From: Ascidia mentula | Lineage: Eukaryota > Chordata > Ascidiacea > Phlebobranchia > Ascidiidae | Assembly (NCBI GenBank): GCA_947561715.1 | Contig: OX387197.1 | Location: 997,001-1,061,000, forward strand | Length of the DNA stretch: 64,000 nucleotides | Direction: 5' to 3' | Shown here: piece by piece, positions 13,582 to 26,400 of the stretch | Layout: every line of letters begins with the position of its first letter | Position numbering within the stretch: position 1 is the stretch's first letter | Notes under the pieces: model-generated | Told to the model about the DNA's origin: nothing | Seen by the model: only the letters and a program-made list of their open reading frames with translations | Databases searched by the model: none | Translations under genes and position numbers: made by a program

Positions 13582-14573
13582 TGTCAAAAACAAATTTGAA
13601 GAGACAGACCAGATAACAATTTGTGAAATTGAAACTTAAAAACCTTAACTTAGTAAACATTCACGAAAATTGACAGATCTGTGCTTTACAAATGACATCT
13701 AGTTCTTTTCATAATCTCTATAATGTTTTGAATGCATATTGTTTGTGCAGAGGCGACCTTTTTCTGTCAAAGAGGAACTGAAGAGCCTTATTAGCATATT
13801 GGGAATCCCCTAATTGAAATCTATAGTTTCGTCATAGAAATCGCGCGCAAACATTTCAACATGTACTTTTACCAATCTGCCTCAACACTCAACCTTTTTT
13901 ATTAATTTTCTGACTGCGTGACTAGTAAGTGATGATAGCTACATTGAAATATTTCGAAAGTGCATTCACGAGGCATTTGAGACCATTTTAATGTGTGCAA
14001 ATATCAATATCTTGCTTTAGATGTTATGTGAAAATTACACGAAAATTATCTATATTATTTTGGGGTATAATATTTTTTTAATCTGATGACATGACACAAT
14101 TGGGCCCCCGGTGATTTAGCTGCAGACACACGGGTAAAGGATATGCACATGTGCTCGCTTAACTGCACAATTTGCCCCCAAGCATCACTGATTGTCTTCA
14201 GCAAGTGCTGTTTCTTTGATGTTGGTCACGACCACGTAGCAGTCCCACCACCGCATTTCGTTACTTTCATATAAATTGTTGTTCCACAACCCCTCCTTAC
14301 ATAGTCATGCTAAAATCGTTGTTCAAGTTATTGCCAAAAGAGCAACGATTAAAAAGTACTTCAGATCTGGCAGTTGCGATAAATATATTGCTGATTTTTG
14401 ATAAAAGGAGAAACAACAACACGTGTTTCTGGAGGTTACAAAACTTACTAAACGAAAACAAATAGAGAACAATAAAAACAAGTGAAGCGAGACATATTAA
14501 GTCATTGACTATAAAAATGATAACTTTACATTAAAGGCATGTTCTGATGAAGGTTTAGGAAATCTGCAGCAAG
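13582..14573. other. Intergenic region upstream of Kelch gene A, duplicated upstream of gene B
   Basis: No gene is seen. From about 13640 the sequence matches 22520-23470, upstream of gene B, with only scattered differences and a few small indels. This is a higher identity than the gene bodies show. It should contain the promoter of gene A (ATG 13581, - strand) and the 3' flank of the Kelch remnant at 14574. A shared promoter layout for A and B is likely, but no motif is assigned. Confidence 0.6.
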
Positions 14574-14873
14574 TTATATGGAAACAACAGTTGCCCAAAA
14601 AACTGGTACTTCGGTTTCTAAAGAAAATGTCCAAATACCAGAAGTTGGATCGTAAACTTCAACTGATGTTAGGTCTTGGTTGTTGCTGTTTTCCCTAAAT
14701 ATATTTTGCTGCTTGATTTTCAAAAGGTTTAAGGTCACTATATAACATAATAGAACACATGCTACTGACTTCGTTAAAATTATGCCAAATTTCTTATGGT
14801 TAGTAAATGCTAAACGAATTCTGTACAACGAAAAAGTGTGCATGATAATCAATCTCACCCCCCTATGACGTAG
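14574..14873 (-). pseudogene. 3' end of a C-like Kelch gene (exon 12 and start of exon 11), cut off
   Basis: 14574-14694 is an exon 12 of the array type, ending VVSI-stop, with VEVYDPTSGIWTF inside. It and the following intron match gene C (23472-23764) with few changes. At about 14857 the exon 11 3' end begins (the coding strand reads toward a VIGG end), but after only about 17 bases the sequence jumps at 14873/14874 into a copy of the KIAA0232-like gene. No other exons of this gene remain, so it cannot be expressed as a Kelch protein. Confidence 0.85.
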
Positions 14874-16098
14874 AAACCATGTACCGTCCCAACCAGACTG
14901 ACTCACCTGAAGCTGGGCAACTCTGGGAGGATTACAAGGCAATTTTCACTGATGTGGAGCAGGATCTCCAGAAGTGCCTTGAGGAGAGCGATGACTCAGA
15001 TGAGTTGGACGATTCAAGCAAGTGATGAAAATGGAAATTATCTGAAACCAGACGCAAAGTTTTGTGAAAAGGAATCTTGCGTCGACACTTCTTGCCTTTC
15101 TTGTTCAGTCCTAAAGACGTCGTTGGAAGGAGGAGTAGATTTTCACGCTCTCGACTCTTCTATCAGCCGAGATCTGGCGCTCCTCCACCAACAGATCGAT
15201 GCAATTTCAGAAAATCTCCACTCGTTTAGCGAGAAGGCTGATGTTGGAATGGATTTGTCGAGGAAGCAAATCTGGTTGAGAAATTCCCAGGGTTGTGACT
15301 ATGGTTGGCCAGCAGAGTTTCTTCGTGGAATGCAACAAAATCAAGTGTTTTCTGATTACGGAAAGTGGTCTGAATGGGATGACTTTGCTGATGGGGAGTT
15401 TGGTAACCATGGTGACAAGACACACTTGATGCACGATTTTTTTGCCGATATGACTTCCACAGTGATTGGATCGGCAAACTTGCAGTGGCTCAACTGGAGT
15501 TACATCAACCCTATGATGGACATCAATCGTCTCCTCCACTTCCAAACTACATCAGATGATGAGCTCGGTCAACATCAGAGTAAAGAAGACGAGGAGGATC
15601 CCAGCTTCATTTCAGCGCTCGTCCAAAGTGTCCTTGAGTACGCAACCGATGCGGAAGATCAAAATCCTTTGATGCTGCGAGTCGATGTTGCAGAACACAC
15701 AATGCTTGATGTTGACTGCCCTCTTCCTCATCCTGAAGATCAACTTCAGTTGTTTCCTCCAGACTCTCGCAACCTCCAGGAGAAGTCCCAAAATTTGGCC
15801 GACTGTGTAACGGAGAACGAGGCGTGGAAAACTTCTCTTCGCATCGGCAACATGTGGCAAGCGATCGCTGGAATACGTCCTGTTGATATTTATGGACATT
15901 TTAAACCTAGACTACCCAAACAACTTTATTTCAAATACTTTTTATATTTTGTGAAGCAGTAATATAAGTCTTTGTTCAAAATGTCAAAACGTTGTTGTGA
16001 TAACAATCAAATATTATTCATACCAGACCCATTTATCAAAGTGACGAGAATGAAAACAACGCAACAGAAAACTCAGCCACATTCGAAACAAACACTTA
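14874..16098 (+). pseudogene. Partial copy of the KIAA0232-like gene (exon 4 to exon 5)
   Basis: This copy corresponds to source 4316-5788: most of exon 4, intron 4 and the first part of exon 5. By eye it is about 98% identical where aligned. It has two internal deletions: about 75 bp matching roughly 4463-4537, which shifts the frame, and about 165 bp matching roughly 5417-5582, which removes the exon 4 end and its splice donor. A long open frame (residues QASDENG to RPVDI) survives after the first deletion only because the copy is young. It has no start exon or 3' exons and lies antisense to the Kelch array. It is a fragment, not a working gene. Confidence 0.9.
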
Positions 16099-16737
16099 AG
16101 TAAACACTCACTCAAAATTATGAAATGAATTCTTGCAAGTATCCCAAGCAAGACTAATGGTTAAGTTTCCCAACATCCTAAATACAATGAAATTTACACT
16201 CCACACTGTTCTGCAACTAAACACTGATGTCACACAAATGCAGTATTTGTGAGATGATGTCATAACAGAAATAGTCATAATTGCAGTATTTGAAGATTTT
16301 GAAATTGCTTTGAGAGTGTTGAGCTTTAGTAACCACGAATGTCAATAGATATTGAAAAAATTTTTAGCAAGTTTTGCGAAACATCGTGACGTCATCTTGT
16401 TTCATCGCTGTGCCAAACACTTACAATCCCAGTATATTTCTTCTGACAAACCATATAATCTTGCTTGTATGTGTCAATTGTGTCAGTGAGTAGATTGATC
16501 GTAAACCTCACTCTTGACATTATTTGAGCAAACTTTATCTCAACCTACTGCTTTGTCCGCCTCAACCAGTTGAACAAACTATTCTTGTTTACTAAAACCA
16601 CAATTGTGTTCCCCACCACTGCACTACTTTCACAAATATTAGCAATCAGCATTTCTGGTATAAACAATGAAAACATTTTTACTTCATTAATTGTACTAAC
16701 ACAAGTGAAAACTTCAATGCCAATTTCATTTATTATC

Positions 16738-16878
16738 ATAATAAACCTTGTGTCAAATGCTTCTATTTTTTGAAAACATGTTTCGATTTAATAAGCATCA
16801 GCAGTCACAAACAGAAAAGACACAGTTAATGACTGTCATGTTTTCAAAAATAGAAGTGTTTGACACAAGGTTTATTAT
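16738..16878. repeat. 141-bp hairpin: 43-bp inverted arms with a 56-bp loop
   Basis: The left arm 16738-16780 begins ATAATAAACCTTGTGTCAAA. The right arm 16837-16878 is its reverse complement with only a few differences. Genes A and B share their 3' flank, but the matching area left of gene A (about 8340-8400) has no such hairpin, so it appears to be an insertion in the gene B flank. It could be a small foldback element. No clear target duplication was identified. Confidence 0.7.
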
Positions 16879-17150
16879 AACAGTAAATGAAATTTGCTGG
16901 TATAAATATTTATATCCATCTCATACAGAAACTCATAAACTGTTTGCACAAAAAAAACAGGAAGTATTTCCTATTTTGCTGAAATGAACAATTGCTGTAT
17001 TGTAAACCAACATATGATGTTTTACAAAAATGAAAACAACAACAGGTTAAAAATTGCATGGAATGAAAATGCATAAAATCTGTACAATAAGAGTAATGTA
17101 AGTGACAGAAAAAAATGAATAACAATTAGAATTAAATTCCAAAGCACAAT

Positions 17151-20100
17151 TTATATGGAAACAACAGTTGCATAAAAAACTGGTTTCTCAGTTTCAAAAC
17201 AAAATGTCCAAACATCAAAAGTTGGATCGTAAACTTCAACTGATTTCAGGTTTTTTTCATTGACATCTTTTCTAAACATTGTTTAATATTCAGTGAAAAC
17301 AATTTGTGCTTTCACAATCAAAACATTCGAAAAATAAATTAAGTTAAATCTGTTTGAACATAAATTTACAAATTCATGCACAGATTAACATTTCTATTGA
17401 CTTTATTGCATTAAAATGTCACATAATGTGGTTTACTGAAATTGTTAATTTTATAAATAGCGAAAAAACATAAATAAAATCAATCTTACCCCCCTATAGC
17501 AAATATCTTGTTTTGCAAAACACAAGCAGAGTGACCACGACGAGCAGTTTTGAGTGATGCAACATATTCCCATTTGTTGCCTCCAGGTTTGTATCGTTCA
17601 ACTGTTGACATGGGTTTGTCATTGTTGTCTCTTCCTCCTGTCAATTCAAGGAAAGGACATATTTGCAATGGTAATGTTTATTCACTGACATTAAGTTATT
17701 CAAAATTATCATCACATCAAATTACCTATAGCATAGATGTATCCATCCAACACAACACAAACCACTTCATCTCTGACTTCATTGAGAGAAGGGATTTCTT
17801 TCCATTCATCAACTTCAGCATCGTAACATTCACATGAATCTAAACACATTCCTTCAGTGTCACCCTCCCAACCTCCAATGCAGTAAAGTTTGTCTGAAAT
17901 GAAAGTCAGCACAGATGCGGATATTACAATATTTATGTGTCCAATGGTTTAAACTGCTGGTCCTATATCAACCTTAAAGGGGAAAATATTTTTGAGCACA
18001 TTGTAAAAATACAAAAACACTTGTGCTTGAATCATCCAAACAATATGATACACAGCACTTTATTACCAGGAGAATTTGCCCACCTAATAAACCTCGTCTT
18101 TATACCGTGTGGTTGTAATTGATATATTTCCATAAACCAACTGGTTTTTAAACAAATTACTTCTGGTAAGGTTGCAAAAACTAGAAACGCCCCCATGTTT
18201 ATGCTAAATGTTACATAACGGGCATATTACACAAACAAACATTAAAAGTCGAATGTGAGTTTTTCATGTTGTACATGCACTATAGTTTATTTTTAAAACT
18301 ATTCCTTTTTGTTGATTTGCATATGCTTAGGTATTGCAAACCATGTAAAATATAGACAAAATGCAGTTTTTAAGTGAACGTAAAAGGAAGTCTTTGGTTT
18401 TTCTGGAGGTTTTGACCCACAATTTTTTTTAATTACACCTGTTAAGCTATCAATACAGAAAAAATAATTTCAAAAAATTTTCTGGGCCATTGGACTCCAT
18501 GTATACAACCTACGCATATTTAATCTTATTGCTTGCAATCTGATTTTTTTCCAAAATAATCAAAAAAAAGCAAATTATGTGATATCAGTCTTAGTACTAT
18601 TTTGTTACTCACCATTACAAACAACAGTAGCATGGTATGATCGCTCATGCAACATATTCCTCATCCTCTCCCACTTTTTGTTGGTGATGTCAAGTTTTTC
18701 ACAACTTGAGCCATTGGATCTTCCACCAGTTACATAAATAACATCTGTAGACAGATGGAACATGACAAAATAATTTTAATGCAGTCCCTAAACTTTTCAC
18801 AACATTTGGAGATTTTCTTGGATATTCAATTCCAGTTTAAGCAATTTACCACTTATGGTGATTATAAGGTTTAGATTCAGATACACTTTACTGTGTTATT
18901 TTAAAATAAGTATTTTACATGATCCAGACAAGAAACTCTATGAAACAAATGCCACTGTAAGTGTCAACTGTATTGTGACAATATAAACGAATTGTTCAAC
19001 TACGGTTAAACCAACACAAACCCGAATCAGCAAAAATGATTTAGTTTTGATTCAAATTATTCCGTTTAGTTCTGGTTCAGCTTTTTTCTTAATTATGATT
19101 TACCAGGTTCAGATTCAGTTTCGATTTGACTCCCTGTTGAGATGGCCAACATAACACGAATGTCAATATACTTTATAAATTCTTGTTTACACCATATTAA
19201 TTGTGGCATGCAAATTTGAAATATTTATAGAGAGGGTTGGGAACATTGCTGACTTCAACTAAGAACAAATATTTGGTATAATGTGAGGGATAATAAATTT
19301 AAGTCTGAGAAAATTTGTTTGAATCAATGATTCCACAATTACCAACCAAATTGGATTTTAAGAATTTAAATATAATTTCACATCACAATTTTCACGTCTG
19401 TAAAGTAATTTTCTTTGACAAATCTCTAAATTTTAATTCTATTTCATGTTTTTATAACAGTTGCGTGGCATTTGAAAAAAAATTGCATTTAATAAAGTGA
19501 TCCTACCATTATTAGCATCACATACTCCCTGTTCTAATCTTAATGTATTTTTATGTAACACAATAGTGGTCTGATATACAATGTACAACAGTTGTGATGT
19601 TGTTAGTCAAATACCAACATACCTTTAATATATGCCGATCTACAATTTTTCCTTTCTTCCAACATATCAGGCATTTTACTCCAAGTATTTTCATCCAAAT
19701 CCAAAACTTGACATTTTCTTCCACAACCACCTTCACCTCCCATGACATAAACCTTTCTCCCACATCTTGTTGATGTCAAACAAGATCGACCAGGGTTGAG
19801 TTTCTGTTCAAATTACCACAAGTTTATTTCTACCTTTCCTATATTTCTTCAAAGTTTAAGTCAGCTTAATAATGAGGTTTGGTCACAGCTTACCTCCATG
19901 TGTTTTGATTGTTTTTTCATTACGTCATACATGATACAATCTTCTCTTGAATATTTACCACCAATTACAAGAAACACTTTATAGGACAAAAATAATTATA
20001 GCATCGCAATATAAGTGAAAGTTAATTTGCACCACCTTCACCTCCCATGACATAAACCTTTCTTCCACATCTTGTTGATGTCAAACACCATCGACCGGGA

Positions 20101-22462
20101 TTCAGTTCCTGTTCAATATCAAACAATTGCATTTGAATACATCTTTTTGTAATAGAATTTTATTTATATGAAAATTGGAAGAAAAGAACAAAGCACTTAC
20201 AGCAAGGTTCTTTGATTTCATTGCTTTGACGTCATACACAACACAATCTGAGTCTGAATTAATTCCACCAATCACAAGAAGCTCTGTTTAAAAATCGATG
20301 GGTAATGTTGGATTAAAAAATGAATATATATATTTGTTTGCAAATAACTTGCCAGCAGGCAATAGTTTTCCCATAAGAATGGTAACAAGCTTGTTCAAAC
20401 ACTCCAAGTTTTTTTTCACCAAATTCTGTGAAGGCAATGTAACATGTTACAAAAGCAACATAACAACAATCATAACAAGATTAAACAATTCTAAACAGAC
20501 AAAATATTTCACAAAAGGGGGTTTCCGTTTCCTTGGACCACCCCCTGGATACAGTATTGATTTTGTTTGAGAATAGACTGAGTTCCTACACATTGTGGTT
20601 TAATTTTATTCTCATAAACTTGAGGCAACCACACAGTGAAAGCTTGGAATCAGTGAGTGTTTACTAAGGACATTGTGGCAGTCATCGTGCAAAAAAGACT
20701 TGATTTTGTCAAAACATACGACATAGACTCGATCATGCTGAAACCAACTTACTTAATTCACAATCTGACAAAAATCACAAAAATAAGATCAACTTTTCAC
20801 TTGGATGGCACCCTTCCAATGGCTACTAAATTTTGCCACAGCTCGCAGCTATAGTAAATGCGCTATGGTTCTTTCGAGTAAAACGTGCATTTTCATCAAG
20901 TTACCAATTTTAAAAAGTAAATATCTTGTAGAAACGCAAAACATTTGTTGCAGAAATGTATGTAGCGAACTGAAGACGAACTTAGTAGGTTGATTTAAAT
21001 GGCCTCAAAGTAATTCGCATGTTATTCTTAGGGTGGGAAAACAGTCCCATAAAAATCATGAAGAAATTTACTTCAGTGGAAACTTGTTGAAGAAAGTCAG
21101 ATGTCATCGATGAGAGATCAAGTTGGGAGAAAAGATTCACAAACAATTCTTCACGTTGATGAGGATTAGAATTAACCCACTTCACAATTCCACTGAAAAC
21201 AACTTCCTCACAATTCTACAAAAGACATAAATAACGTTTACTGGAAAAAATGACTTCTAATCTTCAATAATATGACAACAAATGAAATAAACAAATTTAA
21301 CAACAGACGTTATTACAAAAATACATCAACCAACTTATACAAGACTGCTTTCTTAATTTTGCCAGAATCTGTTCCTCTACATGGCATTGTCATTCTATCA
21401 GCGACACTAATTTATATTGATAGTTAGTCAATATCGTGAAACTTGTAAATTGTAGTCAGCTAAGTTTCACATTACCAACTTATACATTTTTATTCATGTT
21501 GAATTGGCTTGAATGTTTTTGCCAGAAAAGATTCAATTGTCCATCTATCAAATAGAAATAAACAAACTATTTCGGACAATTCTCTGCTCAAAAACAAACC
21601 TTTCCCCTATGTTTGATGATTGCAGACATATCAAGAACATCAAGTTGCATGAAATCATCATGTTGTACAACTGTTGCAATGTTATCAACAATCATTTGGT
21701 TTGTTTTCTTTTCCACATCAGCAAGATTGTATCGAGTAGCATAAGCTCTTAGCTTCAAACAGTTGTTGGTTGAGATATTATTCAACATGAATTTTCTACA
21801 AAATGTCTTAAGATCTGAAACGAAGGATATAATGAATAAAAAAACACTAGCATGACGAATAAATCTAAATCACTTTGAATATTTACAAAAAAAATTCAAT
21901 TCGTGTGTCTAGACTTAAAATTCCACTGGTTGTCAAGTTACACAGGATGTGTCAAGCCATCTAATGACATATATGATGTATACATACCTTCAATTTGCAT
22001 ATAATCAGCATCTTCCAACACTTCCAACACATTTTCCTCGGTTATTTTAATACCACCAGTGTAAATATAATCCAATACACTTTCCAGTCTTTTAGGTGGA
22101 ATTTTGTCAAGATTCACCAAGCCAGCATATTTTTCTCTTAACTGTGAAAAAAAGTTTTTATATTTTAAAACAGAGAGTTTGTGTGATTTGGATACAAACC
22201 TCTGCACTGAACATTTTTTCAAAATACCCAGACATGGAAGCAACGATTCCATCATTTATTGCAAAGTTTTCTCCTTGGGAACAAAGTGTTCGGTTGCAAA
22301 ATTGCTTTGATCTTTTTCTGTCACTGTAACATAAATTATTCAGTTAAATTTTCTAAATAAATTTTTGTGGGCATTCTTTACATTAAAAAAAACAACTTAC
22401 AGATTAAGATAGTCCAAAATCTTCTGATTATGCACATTTCTTTCTTCTTGTGTTTGCTGCAT
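17151..22462 (-). CDS. Kelch gene B: BTB-BACK-Kelch protein, 12 exons plus a spare exon 7, 534 aa
   Basis: Exons: 22401-22462, 22200-22323, 21988-22141, 21600-21814, 21072-21215, 20353-20425, 20201-20283 (7a) or 19894-19976 (7b), 19623-19803, 18613-18744, 17726-17893, 17490-17637, 17151-17271. With either form of exon 7 the reading frame stays open for 534 aa. Domains are as in gene A: BTB in exons 1-3, BACK in exons 4-6, six Kelch blades in exons 7-12. The last residues are TVVSI before TAA. The intron after exon 6 starts with GC (gcaagt at 20352-20347) where genes A and C have GT; GC-AG introns are a known minor class. Between 7a and 7b lies a cut-off copy of the start of exon 8. The role as a CUL3-type adaptor is inferred, with the same BTB core changes as gene A. 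Start ATG 22460-22462 matches the paralogs in position. Confidence 0.85.
19804..20108 (-). repeat. Inserted intron/exon block in gene B: partial exon 8, then a second exon 7
   Basis: In the transcription direction: 20108-20034 is the first 75 nt of an exon 8 with a good acceptor but no normal donor. It runs straight into intron sequence that includes a complete 83-nt exon 7b (19976-19894) and then the intron leading to the full exon 8 at 19803. The block 19804-20033 is about 97% identical to gene D 41837-42065, whereas genes D and E differ far more in the same intron. Exons 7a and 7b both start in phase 1 and end in phase 0, so they can replace each other but cannot be joined in tandem without a frameshift. 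Confidence 0.85.
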
Positions 22463-23471
22463 TGCCAAAAAAACCTAAAATTTAATGAGCCAGACCTGAT
22501 CACAATTTGTGAAACTGAAACTTAAAAACCTTAACTGAGTAAACATTCACGAAAATTGACAGATCTGTGCTTTACAAATGACATCTAATTCTTTTCATAA
22601 TCTATATAATGTTTTCAATGCATATTGCTTGTGCAGGGGCGCAAAAAATACTGCTGACCTTTTTCTGTTATCAGGTAATTGTTACTGTTTTCTTTTCCAT
22701 TTTCTGTCCAAGAGGAACTGAAAAGCCTTATTAGCATATTGGGAATCCCCTAATTGAAATCTATAGTATCGCCATAGAAATCGAAACATTTTAACATGTA
22801 CTTTTACCAATCTGCCTCAACACTCAACCTTTTTTATTAATTTTCTGACTGCGTGACCAGTAAGTGATGATGGCTACATTGAAATATTTCGAAAGTGCAT
22901 TCACCAGGCATTTGAGACCATTTTAATGTGTGCAAATATCAATATCTTGCTTTAGATGTTATGTGAAAATTACACGAAAATTAGCTATATTATTTTGGTG
23001 TATAATATTTTTTTAATCTGATGACATGACACAATTCGCCCCCCCGGTGATTTAGCTGCAGACACACGGGTAAAGGACTTGCACATGTGCTCGCTTAACT
23101 GCACAATTTGCCCCCAAGCATCACTGATTGTCTTCAGCAAGTGCTGTTTCTTTGATGTTGGTCACGACCACGTAGCAGTCCCACCACCGCATTTCGTTAC
23201 TTTCACATAAATTGTTGTTCCACAACCCCTCCTTACATGGTCATGCTAAAATCGTTGTTCAGATCTGGCAGTTGCGATAAATATATTGCTGATTTTTGAT
23301 AAACGGAGAAACAACAACACGTGTTTCTGGAGGTTACAAAACTTACTAAACAAAAACAAATAGAGAACAATAAAAACAAGTGAAGCGAGACATAATAAGT
23401 CATTGACTATAAAAATGATAACTTTACATTAAAGGCATGCTCTGGTGAAGGTTTAGGAAATCTGCAGCAAG
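22463..23471. other. Intergenic region between Kelch genes B and C
   Basis: No coding sequence is seen. It matches 13640-14573 closely, with one extra stretch near 22640-22710. It should hold the promoter of gene B (ATG 22462, - strand) and the 3' end of gene C. Confidence 0.55.
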
Positions 23472-26400
23472 TTATATGGAAACAACAGTTGCCCAAAAAA
23501 CTGGTACATCGGTTTCAAAAGAAAATGTCCAAATACCAGAAGTTGGATCGTAAACTTCAACTGATGTTAGGTCTTCGTTGTTGCTGTTTTCCCTAAAAAA
23601 AAGTTGCTGCTTGATTTTCGAAAGGTCTAAGGTCACTATATAACACAATAGAACACATGCCACTGACTTCGTTAAAATTATGCCAAATTTCTTATGGTTA
23701 GTAAATGCTAAACGAAACACAAAAAGTGTGCGTGATAATCAATATTACCCCCCTATGACGTAGATCTTGTTTCCTGCAACACAAGCAGAGTGACCACGAC
23801 GAGCAGTTTTGAGTGATGCAACATATTCCCATTTGTCATCTCCAGGTTTGTATCGTTCAACTGTTGACAAAGGTTTGCCATTGTTGCCTTCACCTCCTGT
23901 CGGATTACACGCAAAACATGAGAAATATGACATCATTCTATGCTATCTGTAATTACCTATAGCATACAAGCCCCCATCCAACACAACACAAGCCACGTAA
24001 CTCCTTGCTTCATTGAGAGAAGGGATTTCTTTCCATTCATCAACTTCAGCATCATAACATTCACATGAATCTAAATGTTTGCCTCTAGTGGCGCCCTCCC
24101 AACCTCCAATGCAGTAAAGCCTGTCTGAAAGTGACAAAGCAAAATAAAATCAACAGGCAGACGTGACCAGTTTATCGACATGAATATAAAACAGGGTTAA
24201 AGTCAACCCCATTAATAGTTGTTACCCTGACTAACTAATCAAGTTTGGAAACATGGTTCAAAAGATAAACACTCGTATTTACCAGATTCATAGAGATATA
24301 CATAAACAAGCTCACCATTACAAACAACAGTAGCATGGTATGATCGCTCATACAACATATTCCTTATCCTCTCCCACTTTTTGTTGGCGATGTCAAGTTT
24401 TTCACAACTTGATCCATTTCCATATCCACCAGTTACATAAATAAAATCTTTAAATACAATTTCACATTGGAGTTATTTTTTAACCAGTTCAATAAAATCA
24501 CAAAATACACAATGTATGGATTTTTACAAAAAGCTCGTTCATAAACAAGATTGAATAGAATCCATTACAATATAAACAAAATAATTATGGACATAAGGAA
24601 GTCAATTATTTACAAGGTTATTTCAAATAAATATCAAGGAGTTTCGTAAAGTAATGTGGGTAATAGTGCATTGCAATAATAATTATTGTAACAATAAAAA
24701 CAAGTCCAAATTTCTTGTAAAATATGTCCATAATATTGATGTTATTTCAAAAAAATGTTTCTATTTAACATAGACGATTTATGGTTTTGCAAACCAATAA
24801 TATTCTTAAGGTACAGCAGTGCAAATACCAACATACCTTTGACACATCCTGATCCACACCATTGTCTTTCTTCCAACATATCAGGCATTTTACTCCAAGT
24901 ATTTTCATCTAAATCCAAAACTTGACACTCTTGGTCCCCACCGTAACCACCCATGACATAAACCTTTCTCTTACATCTTGTTGATGTCAAACAATCTCTA
25001 CCACAATTTAGTTGCTATAGGCAACAAATCCACTTTAATTGAAACTGCCAATTTCTGGTTTAAACAATTAAGTACTTCCAAATATTACAATTATCAATGT
25101 AAATGAATTTTTTTGAGGAAGTTGATGGAGTGGAGTAAAAGTACACTTACAGCAATGTGTTTAGATTTCTTTGTGTTGACGTCATACACAACACAATCTG
25201 TGTTTGAGTAAAATCCTCCAATCACAAGAAACTTTGTTCCTATTTTGCAAAAAGCTTTGGACTTGGATTATTGACATTTGTCTGCAAATGACTCACCGGC
25301 AGAAGATAGTTTACTCACAAGAATGTTAACAAGCTCTTTTGAACACTCCAAGTTATTTTGCACCAAACTCTAGGATTGCAGAAAAATAAATCGATGTCAT
25401 GCATATTGTTATATATGACGCACCAGGTCTATCCATTTAGAAAGTTATTGCATTCCTATAACAGACTAATCACATTCAAAGAGCAAATTAACCTCTTTGG
25501 AAACTTGTTGAAGAAAGTCAGATGTCATCGATGAGAGATCAAGCTGGGAGAAAAGATTCACAAACAATTCTTCACGTTGATGAGGATTATAATTAACCCA
25601 CTTCACAATTCCACTGAAAACAACTCCCTGAGAATTCTGGAAATAAAAGTTTATTCACAGAATCCCAAAACATTTCGTTGCCAGAAGAAGCATTTTCTTG
25701 GCATGGTTTTGTTTGTGATGTGAGAGTGTTGTGACAAACTAGATTACTCCGTAAATTATTAAGATAGAAATTTATTACAGAGTGGTACTCAGGTTAACAT
25801 TCACAAAGCATTTATCCATACAAAACATTCATCTGCAATGCTAGTTCTGTTTACACTGCAAATTGGATGACAAACTGACAACAAAACAAAAATATAAGCA
25901 GTTTTACAAACCTTTCCACTTTGCTCAATGATTGCAGACATATCACCAACATCAAGTTGCATAAAATCATCATGCTGTACAACTGTTGCAATGTTATCAA
26001 CAATCATTTGGTTTGTTTTCTTTTTCACATCAGCAAGATTGTATCAAGTAGCATAAGCTCTTACTTTTAAACAATTGCAAAACGTAATATTTTTGAATAG
26101 AAACTTGCAGCAAAATGTCTTGAGGTCTGAAAAAAGATGAAGTTTGATTGTAACTTTTTAAACCCTTATGAGGTCGTTGAAGATAAAACTGTATCAACCA
26201 CAAGTATTGTCACAAAAAGTCAAACAGTTAACATAATCATTCTTAACACATTAACACCAGTGAAGATTACAACTTGCAATGTTTACATACCTTTCATCTG
26301 TGTATAATCAGCATCTTCCAACACTTCCAATACATTCGTGTCAGTTAAATCAATATCACCAGTGTAAATATAATCCAATATACTTTCCAGTCTTTTAGGT

